From Luteibacter sp. (GTDB lineage Bacteria > Pseudomonadota > Gammaproteobacteria > Xanthomonadales > Rhodanobacteraceae): a DNA stretch of 64,000 nucleotides. Positions within the stretch are counted from its first letter, which is position 1. The number at the start of each line of letters is the position of its first letter. Shown here piece after piece: positions 18,035 through 26,199 of the stretch. Below the pieces are notes generated by a model. That model saw only the letters and a program-made list of their open reading frames with translations. It was not told where the DNA came from and searched no databases. The translations under genes were made by a program, and so were the position numbers. Location: positions 1-64,000 of the forward strand of contig NZ_WNDO01000011.1 in NCBI RefSeq assembly GCF_009912395.1. The letters run 5' to 3'.

Positions 18035-19023
18035 GCGGCGGCACCCTGCGGCAGGGCTTCACGGTGGCGCAGGTACCAACGCGCAGCGCCTTGTACGCCG
18101 TGGTTACCATGCTCGGTGACCCACACCGGTACCTGCGCCAGCAAGGCGCGCACGCTACGCCCATGCAGGAATCGCTCTTCGAACGCGCTGGCCTTGAGCT
18201 GGTCGAACAGGGACGACAGGAAGCCACCGGCGAGGAAAATACCGCCCGTCGGGATGTAGGTCATCGCGAGGCTACCGATGAAACTCCCCAGGGCGGCGCA
18301 GAACATCTCCACCGCCTCCATCGCATGCCGACTGTCTTGCGTCGAAGCCGCCTGCGTAACGGCCTTCGGCGTCATCAGCACGGGCTCCTCGCCATCGAGC
18401 GCGCACAACGCCTGGTAGACAGTCAGCAAACCGGGCCCGGACACGATGGTTTCAACGGCTACGTAACCCCCATCCGGCGCGAGCCACGCCAGCACCTCGC
18501 GCTCGCGCAGCGAATGCGGGGCAAAATCCATCTGGCCGGCTTCCGTGGTCAGGACCGTCGCCCCGGCGACGCCGGGCACATGCACCGCCGCACCCAACCC
18601 CGTGCCTGGGCCGACCACCAGGGATGGTCCCAGGCCACGGCCCGGAGGACCGCACAGATGCCGGCCGCTCGCGGCCAACGGACCCTCGATGGCATACGCC
18701 AAGGCTTCGAAATCATTGAGAAGTGCGACGTCGACCAGGCCCAGCGTGGCGCGCAACGCATCGAGTCGGACAGGCCAGGGAAGGTTGTCGTTCACCACCT
18801 CGTCGCCCATCACCTGGCCGGCGCACGCCAGCACACAGCGCGATACCGGCGTATGCACGTCGGTGTCGATGAACGCCTGGAGCAGTGCGGCGAGCGACGG
18901 AAACGCGGCACAGGAGAACACCCGATAGGCGAGCGTCTCAATGACGCCCGACCCATCGTCGGCGACGCGCATAAGCGCGACGTGGCCGTTCGTGCCGCCG
19001 ATATCGCCCGCAAGAAATTGCAT
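18031..19023 (-). CDS. glk: Glucokinase (Glk family)
   Basis: The 330-residue protein phosphorylates glucose, or possibly glucosamine, with ATP. The N-terminus MQFLAGDIGGTNGHVAL is the phosphate-binding motif, ALLNDFEALAYAI is the conserved sugar-binding region, and GPGTGLGAA follows near residue 141. This is the Glk (Pfam PF02685) type rather than the ROK type. The ATG at 19023 is chosen over a GTG 18 bases upstream because it begins directly at the conserved motif. It is the first gene of the leftward operon, just downstream of the 14-bp palindrome. No deaminase or deacetylase is present in the window, so the sugar leaving the pathway here may be completed by genes elsewhere. Confidence 0.9.
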   Translation of the reverse strand: MQFLAGDIGGTNGHVALMRVADDGSGVIETLAYRVFSCAAFPSLAALLQAFIDTDVHTPVSRCVLACAGQVMGDEVVNDNLPWPVRLDALRATLGLVDVALLNDFEALAYAIEGPLAASGRHLCGPPGRGLGPSLVVGPGTGLGAAVHVPGVAGATVLTTEAGQMDFAPHSLREREVLAWLAPDGGYVAVETIVSGPGLLTVYQALCALDGEEPVLMTPKAVTQAASTQDSRHAMEAVEMFCAALGSFIGSLAMTYIPTGGIFLAGGFLSSLFDQLKASAFEERFLHGRSVRALLAQVPVWVTEHGNHGVQGAARWYLRHREALPQGAAA

Positions 19024-19116
19024 GCCCGATGTACCCCCCACCCCTCGTGTGCCCCTGGGTGAATCATGTCATCCGCATGCCCCCGCACCGGATTGGACAT
19101 CAGGGTGTAACGGGAC

Positions 19117-19130
19117 TGACACCGGTGTCA
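19117..19130. promoter_or_regulatory. LacI-type operator palindrome
   Basis: TGACACCGGTGTCA is a perfect 14-base palindrome with the central CG step typical of LacI-family operators. It lies 87 bases upstream of the glucokinase start, the first gene of the operon that contains a LacI regulator. Binding by that regulator is inferred from form and position. Confidence 0.6.
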
Positions 19131-19264
19131 AGGCATGCCGCAACAGGAGCTTCATCCCGGTGAGCCGGCCTCCTTTTAGCCCCGCCGTGTGAACAGACGC
19201 CCCTCCCATCGCCATCGGCCATCCATTAGTCTGCGTCCAAGACGGGCAACATCACTCCTACAAA

Positions 19265-19283
19265 ATGCACGCCTACCGTGCAT
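19265..19283. repeat. Short inverted repeat upstream of orphan gene
   Basis: ATGCACG and CGTGCAT form a perfect 7-base inverted repeat around CCTAC, about 75 bases before the orphan gene. It could be a regulator site or a hairpin in the leader. The evidence is the symmetry alone. Confidence 0.3.
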
Positions 19284-19356
19284 GCCTACCCGTTTATGTC
19301 AGTCGGGCCACGTGAAATCCCATGCCCTTATCCCATCAGCACATCATGGATGCCAT

Positions 19357-20595
19357 ATGGATTTGCTTCACATCGTGTCGTCTATTTGCAATTCATCTTC
19401 ACTGAAAGAAGCGCTCTATAAGTACGCCGTCTCGAAATCCCTTCTAGGGGATTACAAATTCGTATTCGCATCCGATAGCGGCCCATCGCTCGGCTTCACC
19501 ACGAACAAGTCATTTTCGAGCGGCGCGGCGGTCAGAGGCTTGTTTTCGTCAACGAATGTCGTCGTCATCGACAGCGACACATTCAACGAAATGGCAAGTG
19601 GAACGGCTACATTCCATATGGACCAGAGCCTATCGCTGGATACCCAGGCTGTGAGCTACCTGAGACCCCATATGCACGGGAAAAATCATCGACTTCCCTC
19701 CGACATGGACGAAGTATTTCGTTTCATATCGAAACCCAATGTGCAAATCGATCCGATGCCCTACGTGTTCGAGAACCTGCGCAACATGGGCGTCGATAAT
19801 CGCGAGAAACCCATAAGGGAAATCCTTAACTGCTATGAAATACTAAGGACAATCGATGTCGAGCACCTTCAATCTGCAGGACTCGTTCGATCCACACTTT
19901 CCGAGATCGAACTGGAAAATTCTACCGACGCCCATTTGAATCGCATGCGAAGTCATCGCGCTGACGCGGTGTTCTATGGCGCCCTGGTTCAGCGCCACCG
20001 CTACCTATACGCGATCCTTCTCAAGATGGTTGACATCAAGCTATCTTCACCATCATCGAGCATCGATGAAATGACGATGAAGTTCCTGGAATTTTGTGAC
20101 AAGGAACTGGCATGTATGTTTGGTCGTGAAGCAGTGCTAGCTCGCGCCTATTTCCTGCGCGGCCAGAACCTTACCTTCTTCGGCAAGATACAGAAGAACA
20201 AGTCGGATATCCTTGACGCCCTGGATAACATGGCGTGGGACCTGTATCACGTTCGTCAACTGGAAGAGACGATGACCCTGAATGTCAGCCCGTCGGCCAG
20301 ATATCTCCTTCCTGCGCTTCTTACATTCGACAAGAGATTCATTGAAGTGATGGATCTTTACCCACTCAAGTCGATCGCATATAGAAAGGATGGCGGTCAG
20401 ATACTTCCATTCCACGCCACTGACCTGCCTAGCGCTCTGGCATCATCCGATGAACAAAAACAGAGCATCTTCCAACGTTTCTACTCTGATCATGCAAGGG
20501 CCTCGCGATCGTCCCGCCTTGAAAAAGCAAGAGATCGATTAGGCGAAACGGTCGAAACATTGAAAGCATCCGTACGCAAGGCGGCGTGCGTGTAG
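19357..20595 (+). CDS. AT-richer orphan protein of unknown family
   Basis: This 412-residue protein matches no family I recognise. Base composition is clearly lower in GC than all neighbours, with many AAA, AAT, ATA and TTT codons, which points to horizontal transfer. There is no signal peptide or obvious membrane helix. The N-terminal third contains VVVIDSDTFNEM and SLDTQAVSYL, acidic hydrophobic-strand motifs of the sort seen in nuclease-like folds, but no complete catalytic set is visible. The middle is helical (RHRYLYAILLKMVDIKL, FLEFCDKELACMFGREAVL). The C-terminus is basic. It has its own upstream spacer and a hairpin after it, so it is a one-gene unit. ATG 19357 is chosen by the start of well-behaved coding sequence. 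Confidence 0.7.
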   Translation: MDLLHIVSSICNSSSLKEALYKYAVSKSLLGDYKFVFASDSGPSLGFTTNKSFSSGAAVRGLFSSTNVVVIDSDTFNEMASGTATFHMDQSLSLDTQAVSYLRPHMHGKNHRLPSDMDEVFRFISKPNVQIDPMPYVFENLRNMGVDNREKPIREILNCYEILRTIDVEHLQSAGLVRSTLSEIELENSTDAHLNRMRSHRADAVFYGALVQRHRYLYAILLKMVDIKLSSPSSSIDEMTMKFLEFCDKELACMFGREAVLARAYFLRGQNLTFFGKIQKNKSDILDALDNMAWDLYHVRQLEETMTLNVSPSARYLLPALLTFDKRFIEVMDLYPLKSIAYRKDGGQILPFHATDLPSALASSDEQKQSIFQRFYSDHARASRSSRLEKARDRLGETVETLKASVRKAACV

Positions 20596-20631
20596 AGAAC
20601 GACAACCAGCCCCAGAGGTCATCGATTTACG

Positions 20632-20668
20632 ATCAGCAGAAACGGGGATGACGTACGCTTCTGCTGAT
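20632..20668. terminator. Hairpin between convergent genes
   Basis: ATCAGCAGAA (20632-20641) and TTCTGCTGAT (20659-20668) are perfect 10-base arms around a 17-base loop. It lies between the ends of the orphan gene and the convergent hydrolase gene. It probably terminates transcription in both directions, although no long T-run follows. Confidence 0.5.
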
Positions 20669-20701
20669 TGTGGCGAGCACGGCGAGGCCGATGGCGCGGC
20701 C

Positions 20702-21688
20702 TCACTGCCCTGTTTCGGGCGAAAGCATGCCGAGATCGCGCAACCAACGGTCCACCTGTAAAGGCCACTGCGTTGCGATCGTCGATGTCCCGCGCAAGCC
20801 GAAGGCATGACCGCCCGTCGCGTACAGATGCATCTCGACCGGCACGCCGGCTTTGGTCAGTGCGAGGTAGTAGCTCACCGAATTGCGCACGTCGTCGACC
20901 GGGTCGTTCTGTGCCTGCACGATGAAGGTCGGCGGCGCCTTGGTGCTTATCTTGTTTCTTGGATGCAGCTTCGCGCCATGTTCGTCCTGGTCCCACAGGT
21001 GCCCCGGATACATCGCGATCGCGAAATCGGGAACGGGGCTTTCCTTGTCCGCATCGTCCACTGACTTATAGCTCAGACGAGGATGGTTGCTGATATCGGC
21101 CACCATGTGGCCGCCCGCAGAAAAGCCGATCACGCCGATACGATGCGGATCGATATGCAAGGCCTTCGCCTGGTGGCGAAGCAGGACGACGGTGCGTTGT
21201 GCATCCTGCAACGCCATCGGCGCCGTGGGTTCCTTCGCACAGTTGCAATCGTCGTTCCACCACGGCCCCGAACCCGGCACGCGATACTTCAGCACGACGC
21301 ACGTCGTGCCTTTCGCCGAGAAGGCGTCACAAATCTCGGTGCCTTCCAGGTCGATGGCGAGTACGCGATAGCCGCCGCCGGGAAATACGACGAGGGTTGC
21401 TCCGGTGTTCGCGCCCTTCGGCGGATAGATCGTCATCGTGGGGCGGGTCACATTCACCACGGATACCCATGGCTTGCCCTGCACCGGCTTGTGTTCGTCC
21501 ACCGTGCCTTCCGGCCCCTTCACCGGTGGCCTGGCGATGGACAGGGCGTCCGGCCATAACGGTACTTGGGTCAACGGCGCCGGGGGTTGCCACGGTGCGT
21601 CGGGATGGACCTTGTCGGCGGCGCGCGACGGCAGGCAAGCAAGGGCGAGCCACGCCGCGGCGGCGACGGGAATGAAACGCAAGGACAT
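20702..21688 (-). CDS. Secreted alpha/beta-hydrolase (esterase-like)
   Basis: The product has 328 residues, with a signal peptide at 1-24 (MSLRFIPVAAAAWLALACL). The alpha/beta-hydrolase core has an oxyanion-hole segment VVFPGGGYRVLA, a nucleophile elbow GFSAGG, and a late His in GGHAFGL, with an acid near QNDPVDD. This layout resembles BD-FAE-type acetyl-xylan or feruloyl esterases and related carbohydrate esterases. The ATG at 21688 has GGGAGA upstream and makes the signal peptide N-terminal. It is divergent from a broken LysR gene, which may once have controlled it. The substrate is unknown; a sugar ester is plausible. Confidence 0.85.
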   Translation of the reverse strand: MSLRFIPVAAAAWLALACLPSRAADKVHPDAPWQPPAPLTQVPLWPDALSIARPPVKGPEGTVDEHKPVQGKPWVSVVNVTRPTMTIYPPKGANTGATLVVFPGGGYRVLAIDLEGTEICDAFSAKGTTCVVLKYRVPGSGPWWNDDCNCAKEPTAPMALQDAQRTVVLLRHQAKALHIDPHRIGVIGFSAGGHMVADISNHPRLSYKSVDDADKESPVPDFAIAMYPGHLWDQDEHGAKLHPRNKISTKAPPTFIVQAQNDPVDDVRNSVSYYLALTKAGVPVEMHLYATGGHAFGLRGTSTIATQWPLQVDRWLRDLGMLSPETGQ

Positions 21689-21711
21689 GACCTGTCTCCC
21701 TGGCATGGATG

Positions 21712-21743
21712 TCGCCACCCATGGCATCACCGAGATGTGGCGA
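21712..21743. promoter_or_regulatory. Inverted repeat in divergent promoter region
   Basis: TCGCCAC (21712-21718) and GTGGCGA (21737-21743) are perfect 7-base arms, 18 bases apart, between the hydrolase and LysR genes. LysR proteins often bind such dyads in divergent intergenic regions. The identity of the binding protein is unproven. Confidence 0.3.
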
Positions 21744-21817
21744 TTCCGGGGCGCTTGCCGGGCCATCCGCAGACCAAGGACGCACAGCCCCAGCCCAGCC
21801 CCTACAATGCCGGCACC

Positions 21818-22702
21818 ATGCCTGTCTCGTTGCTATCGCTTTCCGCCTTGATGGACCCGCTGCGCGGCTTCGTGGCCGTGGGTCGACGCATGAGCATCAC
21901 TCGCGCCGCCGAAGATCTCTGCCTGACCCAGTCCGCCATCAGTCGGCAAGTGGCCGCGCTGGAAAGCCGGCTGCGTGTGAAGCTGCTCGTGCGCGGCCAT
22001 CGCGGCATCTCGCTCACGGCCTAAGGCGAGACACTGTTCCGCACGGCCGACGCCGCCTTGCAGCAATTGCAGGACGCGGTGGAGGCCCTCGGTGACGAGA
22101 CGCGTCGACGCGCCATCACCCTTACCGCCAGCATCGGTGTGACAGGCCTCTGGTTGCTGCCACGCCTGGGTCGTCTCCAGGCACGCCATCCCGATATCGA
22201 ACTACGCATCGCCGCGCAGAATCGCCTCGTCGACATCGAGCGCGAGGATGTGGACCTCGCCATCCGCTATTGCTCGCGCAAGGCGGCACCGGAGGGGGCG
22301 ATCCACCTGTTCGACGAGGCGCTGGCACCCGTCGCCCATCCCTCGCTGGCGTCGGCATCGCTCGCTGACCAGGTGTTGCTCGAATTCGATGACCCCGGCC
22401 GCCCCTGGCTGCGCTGGGATGCCTGGCTGAAGCGACATGCTCCCGACGTGACACCACGCGGCATTCTGCGCTTCAACCAATATGACCAGGTCGCGCATTC
22501 CGCCATGGCCGGCCAGGGCATCGCACTGGGGCGCACTCCCCTGCTCGACGCGATGCTCGGCGACGGTCGGCTGGTGATGCTGTCCGCGCCCGAGGCCCCG
22601 CACGACAACGATCACGGTTACTGGTTACTCAGCACGGATAACGGAGACGCGACACGCGCGGTGGTGGAGTGGCTGGTCGCCGAGGCGAACCCGTCCCGCT
22701 GA
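21818..22702 (+). pseudogene. LysR-family regulator split by one in-frame TAA
   Basis: The reading frame encodes a GcvA-like LysR regulator: an N-terminal helix-turn-helix (ITRAAEDLCLTQSAISRQVA) followed by GHRGISLTA, then a TAA at 22022-22024, then in the same frame GETLFRTADAALQQLQDAVE and a complete effector-binding domain to 22702. In relatives the codon before GET is usually Glu or Pro-Ala, so a single base change such as GAA to TAA explains the break. Translation would give about 68 residues, the DNA-binding arm only. A downstream start could make the ligand domain alone. A sequencing error is also possible. The neighbouring hydrolase or oxygenase genes may be its former targets. Confidence 0.82.
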
Positions 22703-22725
22703 GGCATGCGCGACGCGCATGCCTC
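22701..22725 (+). terminator. Hairpin after the LysR frame
   Basis: GAGGCATGCGC and GCGCATGCCTC form a perfect 11-base stem around the loop GAC, starting inside the LysR stop codon. No T-run follows, so termination may be weak or it may simply stabilise the transcript end. Confidence 0.5.
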
Positions 22726-22799
22726 GCATGACGAATCAGCGTTTGAAGCGTGGCGCCGGTGAGGGTCGAATGCGACCGAGGTTTCCACCGGAGTTAGCC

Positions 22800-23657
22800 A
22801 TGTACCTTCCCGTATCGGAGCGAACGCCTGGCGTCATCGCCAGCATGAGCTATCTGGTGCAGACCCACGAACGTCCATTCCAGTACGCCTATCCACCACC
22901 GGAGGGCGAACCCTGGGAAAGCGATCGCTTCGACGAGCGCGCGACGTTCATCGCCGACGCACGGCGGATCGCCGGCACGGTACACGATCGCGGCTTCGAA
23001 CTGCGCGACGCGCCCTCCGAGGTACGCGACTTCGAGGACAGGGACGAGGTCGAACGGATGTATTACCCGGAAGTGGCTGCGCTGGCCCTGGCCGCGACGG
23101 GCGCCCGGCAAGCCCATGTTTTCGACCATCTTGTCCGCAAGCGTGAAGCGGATCGCCGCGCCTTGTCGTTCGGTCGTGCGTCGCGTGGGCAGGCAGCGGC
23201 AGCCAACGGGCGCATCCATAATGACTACACCGAGCAATCCGGGCAGCGGCGGCTCGGCCTCGTGATCGGCGACGCCGAAGCTTGTGCCAATGGCTCGCGC
23301 TACGCCATCGTCAATGTCTGGCGCTCCATCCGTGGCCCGGTACGAGACACACCGCTGGCGGTGTGTGATGCGCGCACCATCGATGCCTCCGAACTCGTCG
23401 CGGCCGACGTGCTGTATCCGCGACGCAAGGGCGAGATCTATCTTTTACGCCACGGTGAGCGACACCGCTGGTCGTACTTTCCTCAGATGGATCGGCACGA
23501 GGCCCTGGTCTTCAAGCAATACGATTCGCAGGTGAGCGGCGTCGCGCGCTACACGCCACACGCGGCCTTCGAGCTTCCGGATGTCCCCGAAGGCACCCCG
23601 CTGCGCGAAAGCATCGAGGCGCGCTGTCTCGTCATCTTCGATGAAGGACGACCATGA
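22800..23657 (+). CDS. CmcJ/NvfI-family oxygenase-like protein
   Basis: This 285-residue protein resembles the CmcJ/NvfI/GA4-desaturase family, Fe(II)-dependent oxygenase-like proteins met in secondary metabolism. Typical stretches are FDHLVRKRE, HNDYTEQSG with a His-x-Asp metal-type pair, YAIVNVWRSI, and EALVFKQYDSQ. The ATG at 22800 is chosen for GGAG eight bases upstream; earlier in-frame starts are poor. Its stop overlaps the start of the next gene by four bases, so the two work together. The substrate is unknown. Metal binding is inferred from the family, not shown. Confidence 0.8.
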   Translation: MYLPVSERTPGVIASMSYLVQTHERPFQYAYPPPEGEPWESDRFDERATFIADARRIAGTVHDRGFELRDAPSEVRDFEDRDEVERMYYPEVAALALAATGARQAHVFDHLVRKREADRRALSFGRASRGQAAAANGRIHNDYTEQSGQRRLGLVIGDAEACANGSRYAIVNVWRSIRGPVRDTPLAVCDARTIDASELVAADVLYPRRKGEIYLLRHGERHRWSYFPQMDRHEALVFKQYDSQVSGVARYTPHAAFELPDVPEGTPLRESIEARCLVIFDEGRP

Positions 23658-24250
23658 TCGAGTTCTGGTTCGACTTCGGCAGCAACTACAGCTATCTCTC
23701 GGTGATGCGCATCGAGGCGCTCGCACGGCGCCATGGCGTCACCGTGACGTGGCGTCCGTTCCTGCTCGGCCCGATCTTCCGCTCGCTGGGATGGGAGTCG
23801 TCGCCATTCCTCGCCCAGGCACAGAAGCTACGCTATGTGTGGCGCGACATGGCGAGACGCTGCGATGCGTATGACCTGCCGTGGACCGTGCCCACGACCT
23901 TTCCGCGTCGCTCCATCCTGCCCGCCAGGGTCACCTTGCTTGGCGCCGGGGAGCCATGGATCGGCGAGTTTTGTCGCCAGGTCATGCAGATCAACTTCGC
24001 TGCGGACCGGGATATCGACGGTGCCGACACCATCGCCCGCGTGCTCGATCGACTGGGCCTGCCAGCGAACGACCTCCTTGAACGCGCGCTTTCCCCGGCG
24101 AACAAGGAGGCGCTGCATGCGCAGACCGCCCGTGCCGCATCACTGGGCATCTTCGGCGCACCGACGTTTTTCGTCGGCGACGAGATGTTCTGGGGCGACG
24201 ACCGGCTGGATGACGCCATGGCCTTCGCAACCCGACCGATATCCTCCTGA
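23654..24250 (+). CDS. 2-hydroxychromene-2-carboxylate isomerase-like protein (DsbA fold)
   Basis: This 198-residue DsbA-family protein has the thioredoxin-like opening FWFDFGSNYSYLSV, where a serine replaces the redox cysteine pair, and the cis-proline region IFGAPTFFVGDEMFWGDDRL at the C-terminus. These features fit kappa-class glutathione transferases and 2-hydroxychromene-2-carboxylate isomerases (NahD type), which use glutathione to isomerise aromatic breakdown products. It is coupled by an ATGA overlap to the CmcJ-like oxygenase. No other naphthalene-degradation gene is nearby, so the true substrate is unknown. Confidence 0.85.
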   Translation: MIEFWFDFGSNYSYLSVMRIEALARRHGVTVTWRPFLLGPIFRSLGWESSPFLAQAQKLRYVWRDMARRCDAYDLPWTVPTTFPRRSILPARVTLLGAGEPWIGEFCRQVMQINFAADRDIDGADTIARVLDRLGLPANDLLERALSPANKEALHAQTARAASLGIFGAPTFFVGDEMFWGDDRLDDAMAFATRPISS

Positions 24251-24294
24251 CATGACATGACGCTAGACTTCCCTTTTTGGAACCAAGGAAGACC

Positions 24295-24798
24295 ATGGCA
24301 AGGATCCATCTCGTCGAAGGCCCCGTCGGCGCCGGCAAGTCCACCTATGTCGCCACACTCCAGCAGAAACATGCGGCACCCGCGTTGATCCTCGACGCCT
24401 GGTTCGTCCGCCTGTTCAGCCCGGATCGTCCGGCGGAAGGGCTGATGGCCTGGTATGTCGAGCGCAAGGAGCGCTGCTTCACGCAGATATGGACCACGGC
24501 GCGCGACATCCTCGGTCGCGGCCATGACGTGGTGCTCGAACTCGGCCTCGTGGAGCGCGCCAACCGCGAACGTTTCTACGCGATGGCGGACGAGGCCGGC
24601 TACGACATCAGCGTCTACCTGCTCGACGCCCCGCGCGAGGTGCGCCGTGAACGCGTGCAGCGGCGCAATCGCGAGAAGGGCCCCACCTTCGCCATGGAGG
24701 TACCGGACGCCTTCTTCGATCTCGCCAGCGATCACTGGCAACCCATGGACGAGGTGGAGCGCGAGCTGCGCGACGTGATCGTCGTCACCGAGGCCTGA
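24295..24798 (+). CDS. P-loop ATPase / small-molecule kinase-like protein
   Basis: The product has 167 residues. Its opening MARIHLVEGPVGAGKSTYV is a Walker A motif, and residues 80-120 hold VVLELGLVERANRERFY and LDAPREVRRERVQRRNREKG, resembling the lid of nucleotide or antibiotic kinases (AAA_33/Zeta-toxin-like group). ATG 24295 has AAGGAAGA just upstream. It is soluble and cytoplasmic. Such proteins phosphorylate small molecules or resistance substrates, and the target here cannot be told. It is 44 bases after the isomerase gene and may share its transcript. Confidence 0.75.
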   Translation: MARIHLVEGPVGAGKSTYVATLQQKHAAPALILDAWFVRLFSPDRPAEGLMAWYVERKERCFTQIWTTARDILGRGHDVVLELGLVERANRERFYAMADEAGYDISVYLLDAPREVRRERVQRRNREKGPTFAMEVPDAFFDLASDHWQPMDEVERELRDVIVVTEA

Positions 24799-24801
24799 CC
24801 C

Positions 24802-25467
24802 TCAGCCCAGGCGCATCGACAGTTCCACATCGTCGGCGAACGGAATGGAAAGGTAACCACCTGCGGGCGAACGCATGCGTGCGAGGTAATCCGGGTTGTA
24901 CTCGGCGTTGTCGGCGACGATGAGCGCACCCGGACGCAGGTGGCCTTCCACGAGATCCAGCACCTCGCCATACAGTGATTTGGCACCGTCGAGCAGCAGC
25001 AGGTCCACCGAAGTCGGCAGGCCCTGTGCCAGGGTGTTCAACGCATCGCCTTCGCGGATCTCGACCAGATCGATCAGACCGGCTTCCGTCAGGTGCTTCC
25101 GAGCACGCGCCACCTTCGATGGCTCGAACTCGCAGGTGACGATATGGCTACCGCCGTTGTCGCGCAGCGCGGCGGCGAGGTACAGGGTGGAAATGCCGAA
25201 CGAGGTACCGAACTCCACGATGCTGCGCGCACGGCAGTGACGCGCCAGCATGTAAAGCAGCAGGCCCGTCTCGCGCGACACCGCGAGCGGCATGTCCTTG
25301 AGGTGGCCGTAGAAATCGAGGTAATCGGTCTTGCTGCGCATCATGCGGCCGCGATCCTCGGCGGACAGCCCGGCCAAGGCCAGAGCGCTCATCGGCGACA
25401 CCGCCGATGCCTCGGCAAACAGACGATCGATCAGGGGCGCCACAGGAGCGCTGGTAAGGGTGGACAT
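24802..25467 (-). CDS. O-methyltransferase-like SAM-dependent methyltransferase
   Basis: This 221-residue class I methyltransferase has the SAM-binding motif IVEFGTSFGISTLYLAAAL near residues 83-101, the acidic motif TCEFEPSKVARARKHL and DLLLLDGAKSLY further on. It resembles the O-methyltransferase_3 family, small-molecule methylating enzymes such as catechol or caffeoyl-CoA methyltransferases. The acceptor is unknown. It is divergent from a TetR gene across 93 bases that hold an inverted repeat, so it is probably the repressor's target. It converges with the P-loop protein gene with only three bases between the stops. Confidence 0.85.
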   Translation of the reverse strand: MSTLTSAPVAPLIDRLFAEASAVSPMSALALAGLSAEDRGRMMRSKTDYLDFYGHLKDMPLAVSRETGLLLYMLARHCRARSIVEFGTSFGISTLYLAAALRDNGGSHIVTCEFEPSKVARARKHLTEAGLIDLVEIREGDALNTLAQGLPTSVDLLLLDGAKSLYGEVLDLVEGHLRPGALIVADNAEYNPDYLARMRSPAGGYLSIPFADDVELSMRLG

Positions 25468-25514
25468 GGGGGTGATCTCCGGGGGCAGATGCGTTCTTCT
25501 CGACGCTCGAATAG

Positions 25515-25549
25515 AATGCGATCAGTTCGTCAGGTTTTCTAATCGCATT
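25515..25549. promoter_or_regulatory. Putative TetR operator
   Basis: AATGCGAT (25515-25522) and ATCGCATT (25542-25549) are perfect 8-base arms separated by 19 bases in the methyltransferase-TetR spacer, 11 bases before the TetR start. It is well placed to control both genes. TetR binding is inferred. Confidence 0.5.
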
Positions 25550-25560
25550 GCGAGCCGCCC

Positions 25561-26199
25561 ATGCCCGACCGCCGCAACCCAACGATTTCACTAAGGAAAA
25601 CGCCGAAGCAGGCGCGTTCCGAGGGCCTTGTCGCCATCGTTCTCGAAGCGGCGGCTCAGGTTCTGGCCAAGGAAGGCGCCCAGCGATTCACCACCGCCCG
25701 GGTGGCCGAGAAGGCGGGCGTCAGTGTCGGCTCGATCTACCAGTACTTCCCCAACAAGGCCGCGATCCTGTTCCGCCTGCAAAGCGATGAATGGCAGCAG
25801 ACCTCCGCGATGATCCGCGACATACTGGAGGACGCCTCGCGACCGCCGTCGGTGCGCCTGCGCCGCCTGGTACACGCGTTTATCCGCTCGGAATGCGACG
25901 AGGCCGACATGCGCTCCGCGCTCAACGACGCCGTGCCGCTGTATCGCGACGCCCCCGAGTCGCACCAGGTGCGCGCCGAGGGCCAGCGCATTTTCGAGAA
26001 CTTCCTGCGCGATGCCCTGCCCGGCGTGCCGGACACCGTGTTCGCCCTCTCGGCCAACCTGATCGCCACGACGCTGAAAGCGGTGGGCAAGGAGTTCTCG
26101 GATACCCCGCGAACCGACGACGCCATCGCCACCTATGCGGAGGCCGTGGCGGACATGCTCTGCGCCTACCTGGACGACCTGCGCGCACGGCACGCTTGA
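25561..26199 (+). CDS. TetR/AcrR-family transcriptional regulator
   Basis: The product has 212 residues. The N-terminal helix-turn-helix (FTTARVAEKAGVSVGSIYQY) and FPNKAAILF are the classic TetR DNA-binding segment; the rest is an all-helical ligand domain. The first 18 residues are a basic Arg/Lys tail. It faces the methyltransferase gene over a spacer with an inverted repeat, so repression of that gene and of itself is likely. The downstream MFS transporter, 127 bases on, may also be a target, a common drug-response layout. The ligand is unknown. Confidence 0.93.
   Translation: MPDRRNPTISLRKTPKQARSEGLVAIVLEAAAQVLAKEGAQRFTTARVAEKAGVSVGSIYQYFPNKAAILFRLQSDEWQQTSAMIRDILEDASRPPSVRLRRLVHAFIRSECDEADMRSALNDAVPLYRDAPESHQVRAEGQRIFENFLRDALPGVPDTVFALSANLIATTLKAVGKEFSDTPRTDDAIATYAEAVADMLCAYLDDLRARHA

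Larger units (their letters stand above)
19024..19356. other. Gene-free divergent control region
   Basis: These 333 bases lie between the glucokinase operon start (leftward) and the orphan gene (rightward). They hold a perfect 14-bp palindrome (19117-19130) and a short inverted repeat (19265-19283). No small gene with a credible start is visible. Confidence 0.6.

Noticed and set aside
16307-18259. 650-codon rightward frame opposite the GH20 gene
   Set aside because: It mirrors the well-supported GH20 gene, is rich in Arg/His, and has no family features. Long antisense frames are usual in GC-rich genes.
23833-24741. 302-codon leftward frame over the isomerase and kinase genes
   Set aside because: It covers two better genes on the other strand and matches no family.
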